Below are positions 26,330 to 37,404 of a DNA stretch of 64,000 bases, one piece after another. Made by a program: the position numbers and the translations under genes. The notes below the pieces were generated by a model. That model did not search any database and had not been told where the DNA came from. It saw only the letters and a program-made list of their open reading frames with translations. The stretch is from assembly GCA_916700875.1 (NCBI GenBank), contig CAKAKS010000039.1:8085544-8149543 (forward strand). The letters are read 5' to 3'. The number at the start of each line of letters is the position of its first letter. Within the stretch, counting starts at the first letter, position 1. The stretch comes from Sebastes aleutianus (lineage: Eukaryota; Chordata; Actinopteri; Perciformes; Sebastidae).

Positions 26330-26860
26330 ACTCGGGGTGTAAGGATTCATCTACTACATCGATATATCGATTTATATTCCTATGATCCAACTACATCAAT
26401 GGGTACTCGGCAAGTTGTGCTTCATGGGGACGTACTGTATATCGATCTAAAATCAATTTGCAAGGTAAATAATCTATTGCATCGATACTAAGAATTTGCA
26501 CCTTGTATTTAAACACAACAAACATTATATGGATGAATTTTTTTAGCACTTTTATTAATACTGAAATGTTGAACGTTACTCCGTTTCACTCTCCCTGTGT
26601 ATGACGAGAGCATCTCAGAAAGACGACAACAAAATGAAGCAGGCTGATAGCGAGGAAGAGCCAGACGAGCGAGAGATTTCCAAGCCGTGTTTGAGGTCCA
26701 GCATGTGGAAACATTCTGGCTTTTGAAAAAAGGGAGATGTCCGTGATAAATCACTTTGCTGTTGGCAGAATATGCAAAGGCCAGATAAAATACAACGGCA
26801 ACATGACCAATCTTTCCACGCACCTACTGACACGCCAATATTATTGCTCTACCATTTATT
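26330..26860 (+). pseudogene. hAT transposon remnant with broken BED zinc finger
   Basis: At 26690-26735 SSMWKHSGF is followed, after a frameshift, by VGRICKGQIKYNGNMTNLS and THLLT (about 26760-26832). This is the BED-finger layout of hAT transposases (W at the start, CxxC, then HxxxH). The first Cys is lost in the open frame, and the copy carries stops. An acidic SEEEPDERE-like stretch precedes it. Upstream palindromic ATCGATATATCGAT (about 26358-26371) may belong to the element's end. Confidence 0.65.
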
Positions 26861-26968
26861 TTGAACATGAGAACAGAAGCAGGTGCTTAAACTACGGTGA
26901 CCAGGCGTCCCCGTTTCAAGCTGGGTCTCCCGAGTCCCGTCAAATATCTGTAAAACACTCAAATTGTT

Positions 26969-27725
26969 TTGGAATGGACAACAAACACTGACCACCTCTA
27001 CAGGAAGGGCCAAAGCAGACTGTACTTCCTGAGGAGGCTGGGGTCATTTAACATCTGCACAAAACTCCTGCGGATGTTCTACCAATCTGTGGTAGCCAGC
27101 GTCCTTTTCTACGCTGTGGTGTGCTGGGGGGGCAGCAAAACTCAGAGGGACACCTCGAGGCTGGACAAGCTGATCAGGCGGGCCGGCTCTGTGGTCGGCA
27201 TGGAGCTCGACTCTCTGGTGACGGTGGCAGAGGAAAGAACACTCAACAGACTGCTGGGCATACTGGACAACGCCAACCATCCTCTGCACGCCGTCATCAC
27301 CAAACAGAGGAGCTCGTTTAGCGGCAGGCTGCTGCTCCCCAAGTGCTCCAAAGACAGTCTCAGGAAATCATTTGTCCCCCGAGCCATCAAACTGTACAAC
27401 ACCTCTCTAGGAAGGGGGAGGGGGGACAAAGGAGGACGGTCTGCAAGACAGATAATAATGCACTATACTCACTTTTAACAGTCTCTTCTGCACTATATTC
27501 ACTTTTTTAATAGTCGTGTATCACAGCTGTTACCCTGCACTATATTCAGTTTTAACAGTTTTTCTTCATCTCCTTGTATTTTTATATCTGGTATATTTTT
27601 TTGTACTTTGCACTACTAACTTTTTGACTGCCTTTTTACTAACATGTTTTCCACTATGGGACTGTGATGCTGGAAACTTGAATTTCCCTCGGGATCAATA
27701 AGTTACTATCTATCTATCTATCTTT
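26969..27725 (+). pseudogene. LINE (Rex/CR1-like) ORF2 C-terminus and (TATC)n tail
   Basis: A 169-codon open frame reads KGQSRLYFLRRLGSFNICTK, then FYQSVVASVLFYAVVCWGG, RLDKLIRRAGSVVG and RKSFVPRAIKLYN. This is the C-terminal region after the reverse transcriptase in a family abundant in fishes. It is 5'-truncated, as expected of LINE insertions. The 3' end is AATTTCCCTCGGGATCAATA followed by TATC repeats (27709-27723). The frame is intact over the fragment, so the insertion may be fairly recent. Confidence 0.8.
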
Positions 27726-27729
27726 CTTT

Positions 27730-29560
27730 ATCCACAACTGTCTCACTTTTAGCACCAAATCTGGGAGTGATCTTTGGACCAAAGTTGGAGTCATACATAA
27801 TTAATCATTAAAATCCAGTTATTGCATTATAGCCCTAATACAGTGTTCTTCAACAAAAGAAATCTCGCAAGCCACTTACTATCTAACCACTACTGGCTCC
27901 AGACAACTGCAAGGCCTGAGATGCCTTTGATAATAGTTTAATGTTTTACCTGCCAGTTTCCTGTAACTCACATGCTCCTGTGTCTGGCAGACTGATGACA
28001 TCAGATACGCACCCTGTTCCAGGAAGGTTTTCTAAGGAATCATTTTTGCGGTGGATTCCTTGACAATCAGCCAGTGTCTTATCTTATTCGCCCTTTACTG
28101 TTCACTTTGAGTTGAGTTAACCACCTGAACTCTTGTGATATCCACATATATTGTGTAAATATAAAAATTGGATAACAAATATGGTAACGGGGTCTCTTAG
28201 TTTCCTTATATTTTATTAAAAAAAGTTTGATGAAAATAGTTATTCTTCTATTATGTTTTCTGGACATCATTTATTTACAGATAGATAACGTAACAAACAT
28301 ATTTTAAGCCAAAACATAAAGTTTTACCAAACCTAACCAGGTGGTTTTGTTGCCTAAACACAACCAAGTAATTTAGTTGCATTTTTGTTTTGTTTTGTTT
28401 AAATTTACAACGTTAACCATGTGTTTAAAACTGCGTCTGTAATCCGGGAAAAAATCAATTCCCTAGAAACGCAATTGAGGATGGAGTTTAGTTGTAGGAG
28501 ATGGGGTTGATTCTGGTTGTAGGAGAATACAAACTTATATGACTCAACATGTAACTGGTGCCCAGTTTTACATGTAACATGTGCACCAGTCGTGGAAAAA
28601 AATCTATCTATCTAATCAAACATAAAGTACGAGGTGGATATCTGATGCACATTTATATACAACTCAGCAATACATGTTTGGGATCTAGACATGTAAACTA
28701 GAGTTCAAACAAAGGTCATCCACACTATATGCTTTTATCAAAATAGCACCACTGAATGCTTTGCACAGTTAATGTGATTACGCACTGACAATTGTTCAAA
28801 TGTTTAGAAATCACATGTGCTACACATTATTGGATTACTCTCTGGTGCCACTGCTTGTGATGGCCAATGATGATTTACTGAAAGATTATTGATGAATGGT
28901 GACATTTTCTAATAAAATGTGTGAACAACTTCCTCTACAATATATGCACTTTTCTGAATCTCAGTTTTGGCTGGTAAGGTTATATAAAGAAATAAGAACA
29001 AAATTAGACAATTCACAACTGACTGTTATGGTTAAATATTATTAAAACACACACCCTGGCACACCTATCATGACTGGAACTGCTATTGTGAAATGTTTTC
29101 ATTAACCAAGAACGGAGGTATTTAATGTTTTCATGCATCCAACAGCATTCTGGTTAGCCCAGTACGTATTATCACCCATAACAAACTGGGCAAGCCTCAA
29201 CAACTTGCACAATAAGTTGTAATTCGTTTTCATGGGAAAGAGAGTTCCTTGAAACTGGATCTTATCTCGATGAGACGGTGTAACCACAGTGTACAAGGCC
29301 GTGTGCTTTTATAATGGTAACCAAACAATGACAGGTTGTTTGGTTAATTCCATGTCTGTGGTGATTAACTTATGAAAAACAATGTCAGCGCTTATGTAAA
29401 GACTTGTAAACACTTAATTAACAAAATACCACACTGCAGTGGTATGGCAAAGGAAAAATGTCTGAGACAGGTTCTCTTAAAAAAAAAAAAAAACGCCACA
29501 AAGTTATCATTACTTTGCCCTGGTATTGTTTTCATTCTTTCTTTCTGTTTTAAATATTAT
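27730..29560. other. No gene recognised
   Basis: Noncoding. Two diverged copies of a CCTAACCA(G)GTGGTTTTGTTG-like unit occur near 28330-28380. No coding or RNA feature supported. Confidence 0.4.
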
Positions 29561-29564
29561 TTTT

Positions 29565-29732
29565 CAAGGTTTTATTGCCTTTATTAGTCTAATTTAAGAA
29601 TGACAGGAAAGGGAGGAGAGAGGGACTGACACGCAGCAAAAGGGCCACGGGTTGGAATCGAACCCGGACCGATGTCAAGGACTCAGCCTACATAGAGCAC
29701 ACCCTCTACCGGATGAGTTAGAGGTCGCCCCC
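29565..29732 (-). mobile_element. tRNA-derived SINE
   Basis: Read on the minus strand it begins GGGGCGACCTCTAACTCATC with an A-box-like TAACTCATCCGG (29720-29709) and a B box GGTTCGATTCC (29664-29654). The body CCCGTGGCCCTTTTGCTGCG and a C/T-rich segment ending CTTTCCTGTC follow. The two internal pol III promoter boxes about 45 bases apart and the non-tRNA tail identify a SINE, not a functional tRNA gene. Confidence 0.8.
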
Positions 29733-29739
29733 TGCTGAT

Positions 29740-31550
29740 ATTTTCTTAAAATTAGAGTTGACTATAGCCCCATTTGGCCCAGATTAACATTACATGTGGA
29801 GGTGGGGGATAAAATGTTCACCTCGTGCTACTTTTTTTTTTATTTCACGTATTAAAACCTATAAAGTAGGTTAATAAAAGTGAGTCAAATGCCGCGCTAT
29901 AGTTTCCTGCCTGGGAGGCTGTCAATGGCACAGAAAGGTTGAAAGAGATATTATAACATCAATATGAATGTGTAACATCAGGCTTTCAGTGTTTGTGTGG
30001 GGTGCAGAGTGTAAATGAATATGTAAAACAACTATACATGATACCAGGGTCAGGCCTTTGTTCCCTCAGCACCTATGATTTTTTTCCTTATCTAAATTAG
30101 GCCCTTGTTACCTCACATCATCCCTGGTCCGTGTTAAAATCTGTTGATAACCTTTTATGATTATTGCGCTAACAGTATCTGACAACAGACAGATGGTCTG
30201 GCTACGACTCAACTACTTGTTGCCTTCGTTGGTCGGGTTGGTTTAGGCGTGAGGAGTGAGACTGGTTAGCGTAAGAATATCAGGGTAAGCAAATCAGAGG
30301 CAGAGTAGGACAGGTCATGCCTTTCGTCATAGAAGGACAAAAAATATATTGTGACCGGAAGGTCCGATGACATCATTCTGCATAATAGTTAGCCATGTGC
30401 TTCTGTTTGTTGTATTTTCGGAGCAATGGGCGTTCAGAACAATGGGCGTTTGTTTCCAGGATAACAGGTTGTCGGTCCAATGAGACATTTTCGGACTATT
30501 GGGGTTTCAGAATAATGGGCTGTCGGAGCGAAGGCATGGCACCGGCGGAGGTACTTATCTGAGGGAACATAGGTCTGAGGGAACATAGGGCTGAGGGAAC
30601 ATGTCGTTATCAGCTACATGAGCTGCGTCTCTCTATTGTTGCAGTTGATTGGTTTGTAGACATTAGGCGTTTTCGGTCCAAACAGTTCTGGGGACTCCCT
30701 GAGAGGAACTGACCACTGGAGAGCTCCCCTGAGAACTACATACCTTTAAAGTAGCTGTCACTAAAGTACCTTTTCCTATTTCAGCTTAAATCAGCTATCG
30801 TTCTTCGGCTCAGTGGAGTTGCTTCGTGCTACTGAGTTAGACTTTGTGCTACTGAGTTAGCTCGCTGAGCAGCGTCTCTCACTCGTTCTTTGGTTCAGTG
30901 GGTACGTGCTCGGTCCATTTGTCCATGTTTTCTTCCATTTATTTTGTTATTTTTTCTTATTTTGAGGAAACTCCTGATTTTATTCAAAGCCCGATGGGCC
31001 CTGTCCATGGTGCTGAGTTTCAGTGTGAAGACAACAGTGCATTTTTTTAAAAACTGTACAAACTTAGTGTGTTTAAATCTAACACAAATGTAAAATATTT
31101 GTATTTATTTTGTATACTCACCAAAAAAATAACTTTTACTTTGGTGGGAGACAAGACAGCTCTAAAAGTATTTTAGTGATTTAGTGGAGCAAATACTGGA
31201 GCTCTAACACATTTCCAGAGAAAATCAGGGAGTGAACAAATTCTAGCGAAAAATGATGATAACCATTTTGATAGTGACCAACTTGGACACTTTTGCATAT
31301 CAGCAGCTCAGCCTTCTGGGCCCCATGGACTAATTCAATATGGTGTACCTTGGAGTAAAGCTGCATAAAGTAGCTTAAGCAGGAGTAAACAAACCTGCAC
31401 CATCTTTTGCTCTAATCCTTGATCTATTGGTCTTGGTTGCATTTGGAGATGGATTTCTTTTACTCTCCCCGACTTTCTTTCAACTCCAAATAGTGCGCCG
31501 ATATCTTCAAATTTCCTTCCAGCTCACCGTGTCCGTTTCAACTGTGAACA
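29740..31550. other. No gene; short repeated motifs near 30410-30600 and 30815-30860
   Basis: AATGGGCGTT-like motifs recur at 30425-30455. The unit CTGAGGGAACATAGG is repeated three times at about 30559-30602. GTGCTACTGAGTTAG appears twice at 30826-30861. These suggest repeat-derived DNA. No coding sequence is supported. Confidence 0.45.
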
Positions 31551-31553
31551 GCG

Positions 31554-31925
31554 TTAAAGGGTATATATCATGAAACTCACTTTCTCAGTGCTTGTGCACA
31601 CACATTTGGGTATCTGGAGTTCCATGCAGGCTCATTAGAATATACTGCACCGCCCTTCATCTGATTAACTCCACCCACAGCTTGAGAACTACCTTTGCAC
31701 CACATTTTTCTCGCAAGCCAATCAGAGCAGACAGGGCTTTTTCGAGAGAGGGGCCTGAAAGAGACAGGCACTAAAATGGAGCGTTTCAGACAGACGGTGA
31801 ATACAGGTATATTCAGAAAGACAGTATGAGAAAAAAAAGCAATTTTTGAGTATTAAAGAATGTAAATATGTTCTAGTAGAAAACCAAAAAACAAACACCT
31901 GAAAATGAGCATATGTCCCCTTTAA
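31554..31925. mobile_element. TTAA-flanked MITE, family B, copy 1
   Basis: Bounded by TTAA at each end, with termini TTAAAGGGTATATATCATGA and CATATGTCCCCTTTAA as inverted repeats. The interior (AGGCTCATTAGAATATACTG, AGCTTGAGAACTACCTTTGC, GGAGCGTTTCAGACAGA) is shared with 52196-52810. It encodes no transposase. TTAA targets suggest mobilisation by a piggyBac- or Kolobok-type enzyme. Confidence 0.8.
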
Positions 31926-31929
31926 GCTT

Positions 31930-34900
31930 CAAACGTCTATGAGCAGAGACATTTTGAATTTGTGGTAGTTTTGGGCACTATAATGAAAACAAAGTCTATC
32001 TTTAGGTGAAAAATGTTGATTCTACATTTTCTTTTAATAAGTAGGAACATTTAGGATGTGTTTTTGTCGTGGTTAGTTTTCATTACAATCAATGAAAAAA
32101 CTGAAGCTGATTTTCTTCTTGATTAGATTCTATGAGTTGAAAGGCTTAGTTTAGTATTTTCCACCTTTAACTTCTCCATCCAGATATCTAAAACCTTCAA
32201 CCCAGAGGTGGCACGCTTCCAAAATGAGTCACGTTTCCAGAGGATGATTAAACCCAGGGCAGGTAATGCCCTGAAAGACTTTCTCTAATACCTCGAGTTC
32301 AGAACATTATGGCTGAAGGTGCCTCTTCACTTAATGAACACTTGCATCTGTCGATACAACTAAATCCTGATTAGGATTTAGTAATCCCTTTAGATTTGCG
32401 CCAACCGTGTTGCAAGGCTAGACAACCATCTTAAATTTATATCTCTGCAACTGGCCTCGACCAGGTGACAAACTTGGCACTCATCCCAGCCACATGGCTT
32501 TCACATATGGTACTCACTGTGTGTGACACCATTTCTACCTGCTATGTCACAGTAGCTGTTGGTAATGTATGTTACACTAAATGCTTCAATTTGCAAATAG
32601 TAAGTGAACATGGTAGCAAACTTAATTATGTGTAATTTAGAAAACAATAAAGCTACAAGTGACACTCCTTAATATGAGGACATTTTAGTTGTTGCTACTT
32701 TCAATCCAAACATGTGCTTGTTTGCAGTGCTTGGAGTTGGCTGCCTGATAACTTGTTGGCAAGCCAATGAAGATCTAATCTGTCTATGTCTCAACATTTT
32801 TCCTGAAAGAGATTCCTTCTAGGGTCTACGGTTATCCATAAATTACAAGAGACATTGCCATATTGTGGGAGGGCATCAATGTACTTTTCTGCATGTTTGT
32901 CTTAACCTGATATTTGACCTGTACTTTTCTTTTATATATTTGGCAGATAATATGTAGTACCTGATAACAAAGAAGCAAATCATCCATGTATAGCAGACTT
33001 TGACATTAATGCTTGCCTGCTTGCCAAAATTTGAAGAAATTCCCGCAAGGAATTCCTGAGATATCGTGTTCCTGGGAATGGTACGGATGTCCAGACGTAC
33101 ATAAATGTATAAAGACAGATGGACGAACACCCCGAAAAACATAATGCCTCCTGCCACGGTTGCGCAAGCGCGGATGCATTATAAAACCTCAAACTCCAAT
33201 GGATCATAAGTGTGGATCAAACTAGTAAACCACCTATGATTGTGGAGACGCCATAAGGAAAGATTTGGATGGAGTATCACTTTATAGTCAGGAAATCTAT
33301 GGTTAAATTATTGTGTTGTATTCATTATTAATTATTTTCTATTATTTCATAGGAACATCGGCTTACCTACGTTTCTTTTGAAGGTGCATGCCTTGTTTGA
33401 TCCTAAGTATAAAAGATCCATAAATATCAATGTTTTGCATAGTTGTTCCTATCAGAGTTTGTCATCATACTACAAAGGCACATGGCACGTACAGATAGAC
33501 AGCAAATACCACAGAGGATTAAACCTGTGACCTTTGTTGAAAGATGATGTGCCTGATCAGGAGACTGCAGAGACCTTTTTAGTCACCCAAACGTTCTTAA
33601 ACTCTCTGACACAAGGCACCCGAGAGGCAAATCTGTACGGTCCGAAGTACTATAGACCCTAATCCCAAGAAAGGTAGAGATTTTCAAGATTATCAATGTC
33701 AGTAAGGAATGAAGATAAAGACAAAACATCAGTCAAACAAACTTCAAAGCTTGTTTTTAAAAACAATAATTTTTAAATGCCAAAAATGTAGACCCATCCA
33801 TCCAAACTGTAGGCACGTGTTTATTGCTATACTTGTGAGGGTCTCTTAGCTGCATTGCCTAAACCTCAATTTAACCTTTACCTTTAGAAGCCTAATCTTA
33901 CCAGATTAACCCTCTCCTCAGCCATTATATGAATCATAAAACAGAACCAAAGGCTGCGTGGCAATAAGCGGCTGCTCAAAATCAAATGTCTACGGCGCGT
34001 TACGGAGAATTGATCCACAGAACCATCCTCCAAGGCCTGTTAGCAAATAGAAAATGTATTGCAATTTTTGTCGTTAGCTCTTAACATGCCATCACAAGTC
34101 GCCGGCATTCAGCAGACACGAGCAGCCCAAAGGCGCGAAAGCAGACAACTGAGCAGACATAGCCTAAAGTATCTGCTGATATATCAATTTAAAACAATCA
34201 ACCTTTGATATAATTGATCCTAAATTGCCAATCCTCATTAAAAGCAACCAAACCCCCCATTCTCAGTAACCGATGGCATGATGACCCCTCAGATAGTATG
34301 TAAGTTGTCTGACCTCAGACGGCTGCGGTGGAATAGTTTGTCCCCCCAGCAGGGTTGGGTCTTGCCCTAATGTAGGTCTTTAAAAGCAATTCTCTTCACC
34401 ACAATTGGTGTTAATTCTAAAGTATTTCAACATTTTATTTCATTACGTTTTAAATGGCATTCAGAACAATGCCATTTGAACAAGGGTGGTGCCAATCGAC
34501 CACACAGAGAAGCCTGGATATCCAGTTCTCCTCCATAGGGTGCAGCTTGATGGGAGGGAGTGTGAAACGATCCCAAACTGTGAGAGCATTTCAGTGTCAG
34601 GATGCTGAAATCTGATCGATATCAGCTCCTTGTGCTTAAACAGCTGAACATAGCAGAATGAGAGAGCAAAGTCAGGACGGATGCTAACATTTGTATTCTT
34701 GATTTACAGACTGGGTTTGGATATATCTCAATGACTTAGCATTTATACTCACAGTGGTTCAACGGTACATCAGTCATCAGATTAAAGTGTAATTAAGGGC
34801 TCTTAAAATGATAATGGCATAATTATGACAATTTGTCTGTGTATCCGTCTGAGAGGCAGATTAATGATTGCACTGGGTGTGTTGGGTAATAAGCAGCAGG

Positions 34901-35430
34901 GTGTGCGCGCCTATATGTATGTAGAGGTGTTGTAGGAGTTCAGGTAGAAGGGATTAACATGATGGATATTAAATCCATACACCATGCCACTCAGCTGCTG
35001 CAGGATATACTTCCTCTGTAATAATGTTAAATCAACAAACCCAGAAATATTAAAATGGCTATAATTGATATTTTAATAATAATATCATATCAAATGACAA
35101 TGTCTAGTGTGAGAGGTATCGCTCGTTGTGACGAACAGACAGAGTTATTACCCGGCTTTTCAGTTTGGAGTGGAGTTTAAGGAGCTTTATAGTGAGTTTC
35201 AGCCAGCCCCGTCGCCACGTGTATATATGGATGTGCCATCTAAATCTCAAGCTGGCAATCAATCATCAATCATAAAAAATGTGAGTAGCAGAGCTTTCCG
35301 TAAGTGCCGGCTGCCGGCCACAAAGCCGACTAATAATTTAAGTCCAGCCGGCAAATTTATTATATAAAGTTTTGATTCTAATAAAATAGTTTTGATTAAG
35401 GTGCTAAATTCAAAATTCTATAATATCTAT
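31930..35430. other. No gene; repeat fragment near 33010-33190
   Basis: Mostly unannotated noncoding DNA. At about 33035-33180, ATTCCTGAGATATCGTGTTC then ACCCCGAAAAACATAATGCC and TCCTGCCACGGTTG resemble a dispersed fish repeat I recognise but cannot name. Confidence 0.4.
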
Positions 35431-35438
35431 TGCCACAA

Positions 35439-35568
35439 CAAGTCAATGCCTAACCTTAACCATTCAAGTCAATGCCTCACCTTTCCCATTCAAGTCAATG
35501 CCTCACCTTACCCATTCAGGTCAATGCCTAACCTTAACCATTCAGGTCAATGCCTAACCTTAACCATT
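35439..35568 (+). repeat. 26-bp minisatellite, 5 copies
   Basis: Five consecutive units of the form CAAGTCAATGCCTAACCTTA + ACCATT, each 26 bp, with few substitutions (TAACC or TCACC; AAG or AGG). The units are exactly in register from 35439 to 35568. Confidence 0.9.
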
Positions 35569-35579
35569 CGATGTCAGTG

Positions 35580-36970
35580 TGTCGATGTTATGGTTACAAC
35601 TTGTTTATACTGCCCCCAAGAGGCCAGCATGTTTAAGATTTACATATGGGATGGATTGCAGTGAAATTTTGTAGGGACATTCATGGTCCCCAGAGGATTA
35701 AACTTACAGACTATGACGATTTCCTGACTTTTTCTCTTGTGTCACCAGCAGGTTCAAATATTTGGGTTTGGATTGAAATGTCTCAACAACAATTGGATAG
35801 CTTACCATGCAAGATTGGTACAGACATTCACATTCCCCCTCAGAATAAAGTGCAATTACTTTGGTAAGCCCCTGACTCTTCCCTGGTTTGTGATTAGATA
35901 TTAATGACATTACCATCAGCCTCAGCCTCTTGTCTTTGGTGTTACTTAACAAATGTTTGAATGTTACCACACTAATATAAGATAGTGAACATTATATGTC
36001 AATGCCTCAATTTCATACCAGAAGAGCTCTTTAAAATGCAACAAGATTATTGAATTTCATGGATTTGTGGTGTAGTTTTCATTCTCAAATGAAAAAGTAA
36101 AAGCACACACACATATGTATGCACACACACAATCATATGAATGTAATTAGAAAACTGTGGAGATAAATACTTGGCAAAAACAAACTTAAACCCAATCTAA
36201 TATCGTAGTCTAATATCTAAGTTGAAATAATTTTGAGAAGCATGATAAAAGTCTATATTAACTTCAGAATTTATTTAACAACAACCCGTCACAGCTTAGG
36301 ACTGATTGAAAATTATAGTGCAAAAATTAGTAAAATTGCATATATATATTCTTAAATGTAAAAGCATCATATGTAAAAATTAAAATTTGACTTCTATACA
36401 GTGACAAAACAAAAATGAAATGTATAAAGCAGTAACCTTAATAATGAAATGTTAATGAACACAGACATCACATAATATATATATATATATTTTTTTATGA
36501 AAAAGCCTTTTAATTAATTAGCTGTTTCTGTAAGTTACTGTTCTTGATGAGGTAGTAATTATCCTATTGAAAACGTATGGGTTACTACACATTTGTAACA
36601 CCTGAACAGTGGGTTCTGTGCAGCTTTATGACACATTAATCGAATACTAACTCAGTCTTTACACCTGACTCTGAATCGGAACAGTGCACCAGTTTATTGA
36701 GCATATATATTTCAAGGTAAATCGGCTGTTGTCCAAAAAAGACGAGTGAAACATGAGTAATGCAAAGACTTTGTGCATGCTGAAAGCCTCAAAAAGCTTT
36801 GCACATCCAAGAGATGTTACATTTTCTGAAATTAACAAAATGTTTCATCTTCAAAATATCTCTTTCACATATTAGACGAGTGTCTAATTAATGTCTTCGC
36901 AACCTCTTTCAGGACTGATGATTATTTATAAGTGTATCATGCTGATTTTTGCTTGTTCAGGCACTACAGA
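35580..36970. other. No gene recognised
   Basis: AT-rich noncoding DNA with a short TA run near 36475-36490, immediately downstream of the transporter gene's likely 3' end. Confidence 0.45.
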
Positions 36971-36973
36971 TGT

Positions 36974-37222
36974 TTTATTAACCTAGACATTGAGTATTTT
37001 TTTTATTGATTCCAACTCTAAGTAGACAGTACCTCAACTTTGTTTTTGAAATTCAATAAAATGTTCAAATCAATGTTTTACTCTACATAAGGACAAAAGT
37101 ATTGAACTTTGAGTCCTAAAGAAGATGTAAGGTTTAGATATTTGTTTAACAGAACCTCAACTACTGTTTTATAGGGCTAATAGACCAGCATCAATGCCAC
37201 CCTATAAGTAAACACTTCATTA
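36974..37222 (-). other. Probable 3' UTR with two AATAAA signals
   Basis: AT-rich sequence downstream of the transporter stop codon. On the minus strand AATAAA occurs at 37007-37002, about 215 nt after the stop, and again at 36979-36974. Either could direct polyadenylation. The true end cannot be set without transcript data. Confidence 0.5.
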
Positions 37223-37404
37223 CTAGGATGTCCCCGGTTGGGTGGTCTTGTAAGAAGGGAGGAAGGGCAGGTACTGGAAACATCTAAACCGTTTCAGAAG
37301 GCCGTTGCAGAAAGGGATGTCATAGCACGACTCGTCGCACATGCTTTTGCTTCCCTGTTGCACCTTCTCTTGCCAGCTTTTGATGCCCCGCTCTTTGCAA
37401 GTGC
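37223..37404 (-). CDS. slc23a4-like: SLC23 exon h, C-terminus and stop
   Basis: Terminal exon of 182 nt including the TAG stop (37223-37225). After the acceptor TTTTTCAG it encodes a hydrophilic cytosolic tail: CKERGIKSWQ, then CYDIPFCNGLLKRF, then QYLPFLPSYK and a short end TTQPGTS. The ERG(I/L)..W and YD.P...G..KR....YLP motifs place it in SLC23. The tail after YLPFLP is only about 11 residues, much shorter than the ~30-residue acidic tail of human SLC23A1. Confidence 0.9.

Noticed and set aside
29650..29732. Possible functional tRNA gene
   Set aside because: A and B boxes are present, but the arms do not form a proper cloverleaf and the unit continues into a SINE body.
35404..35568. Regularly spaced repeats considered as a CRISPR array
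   Set aside because: Units are directly adjacent without unique spacers and the window is a fish genome; this is a minisatellite.
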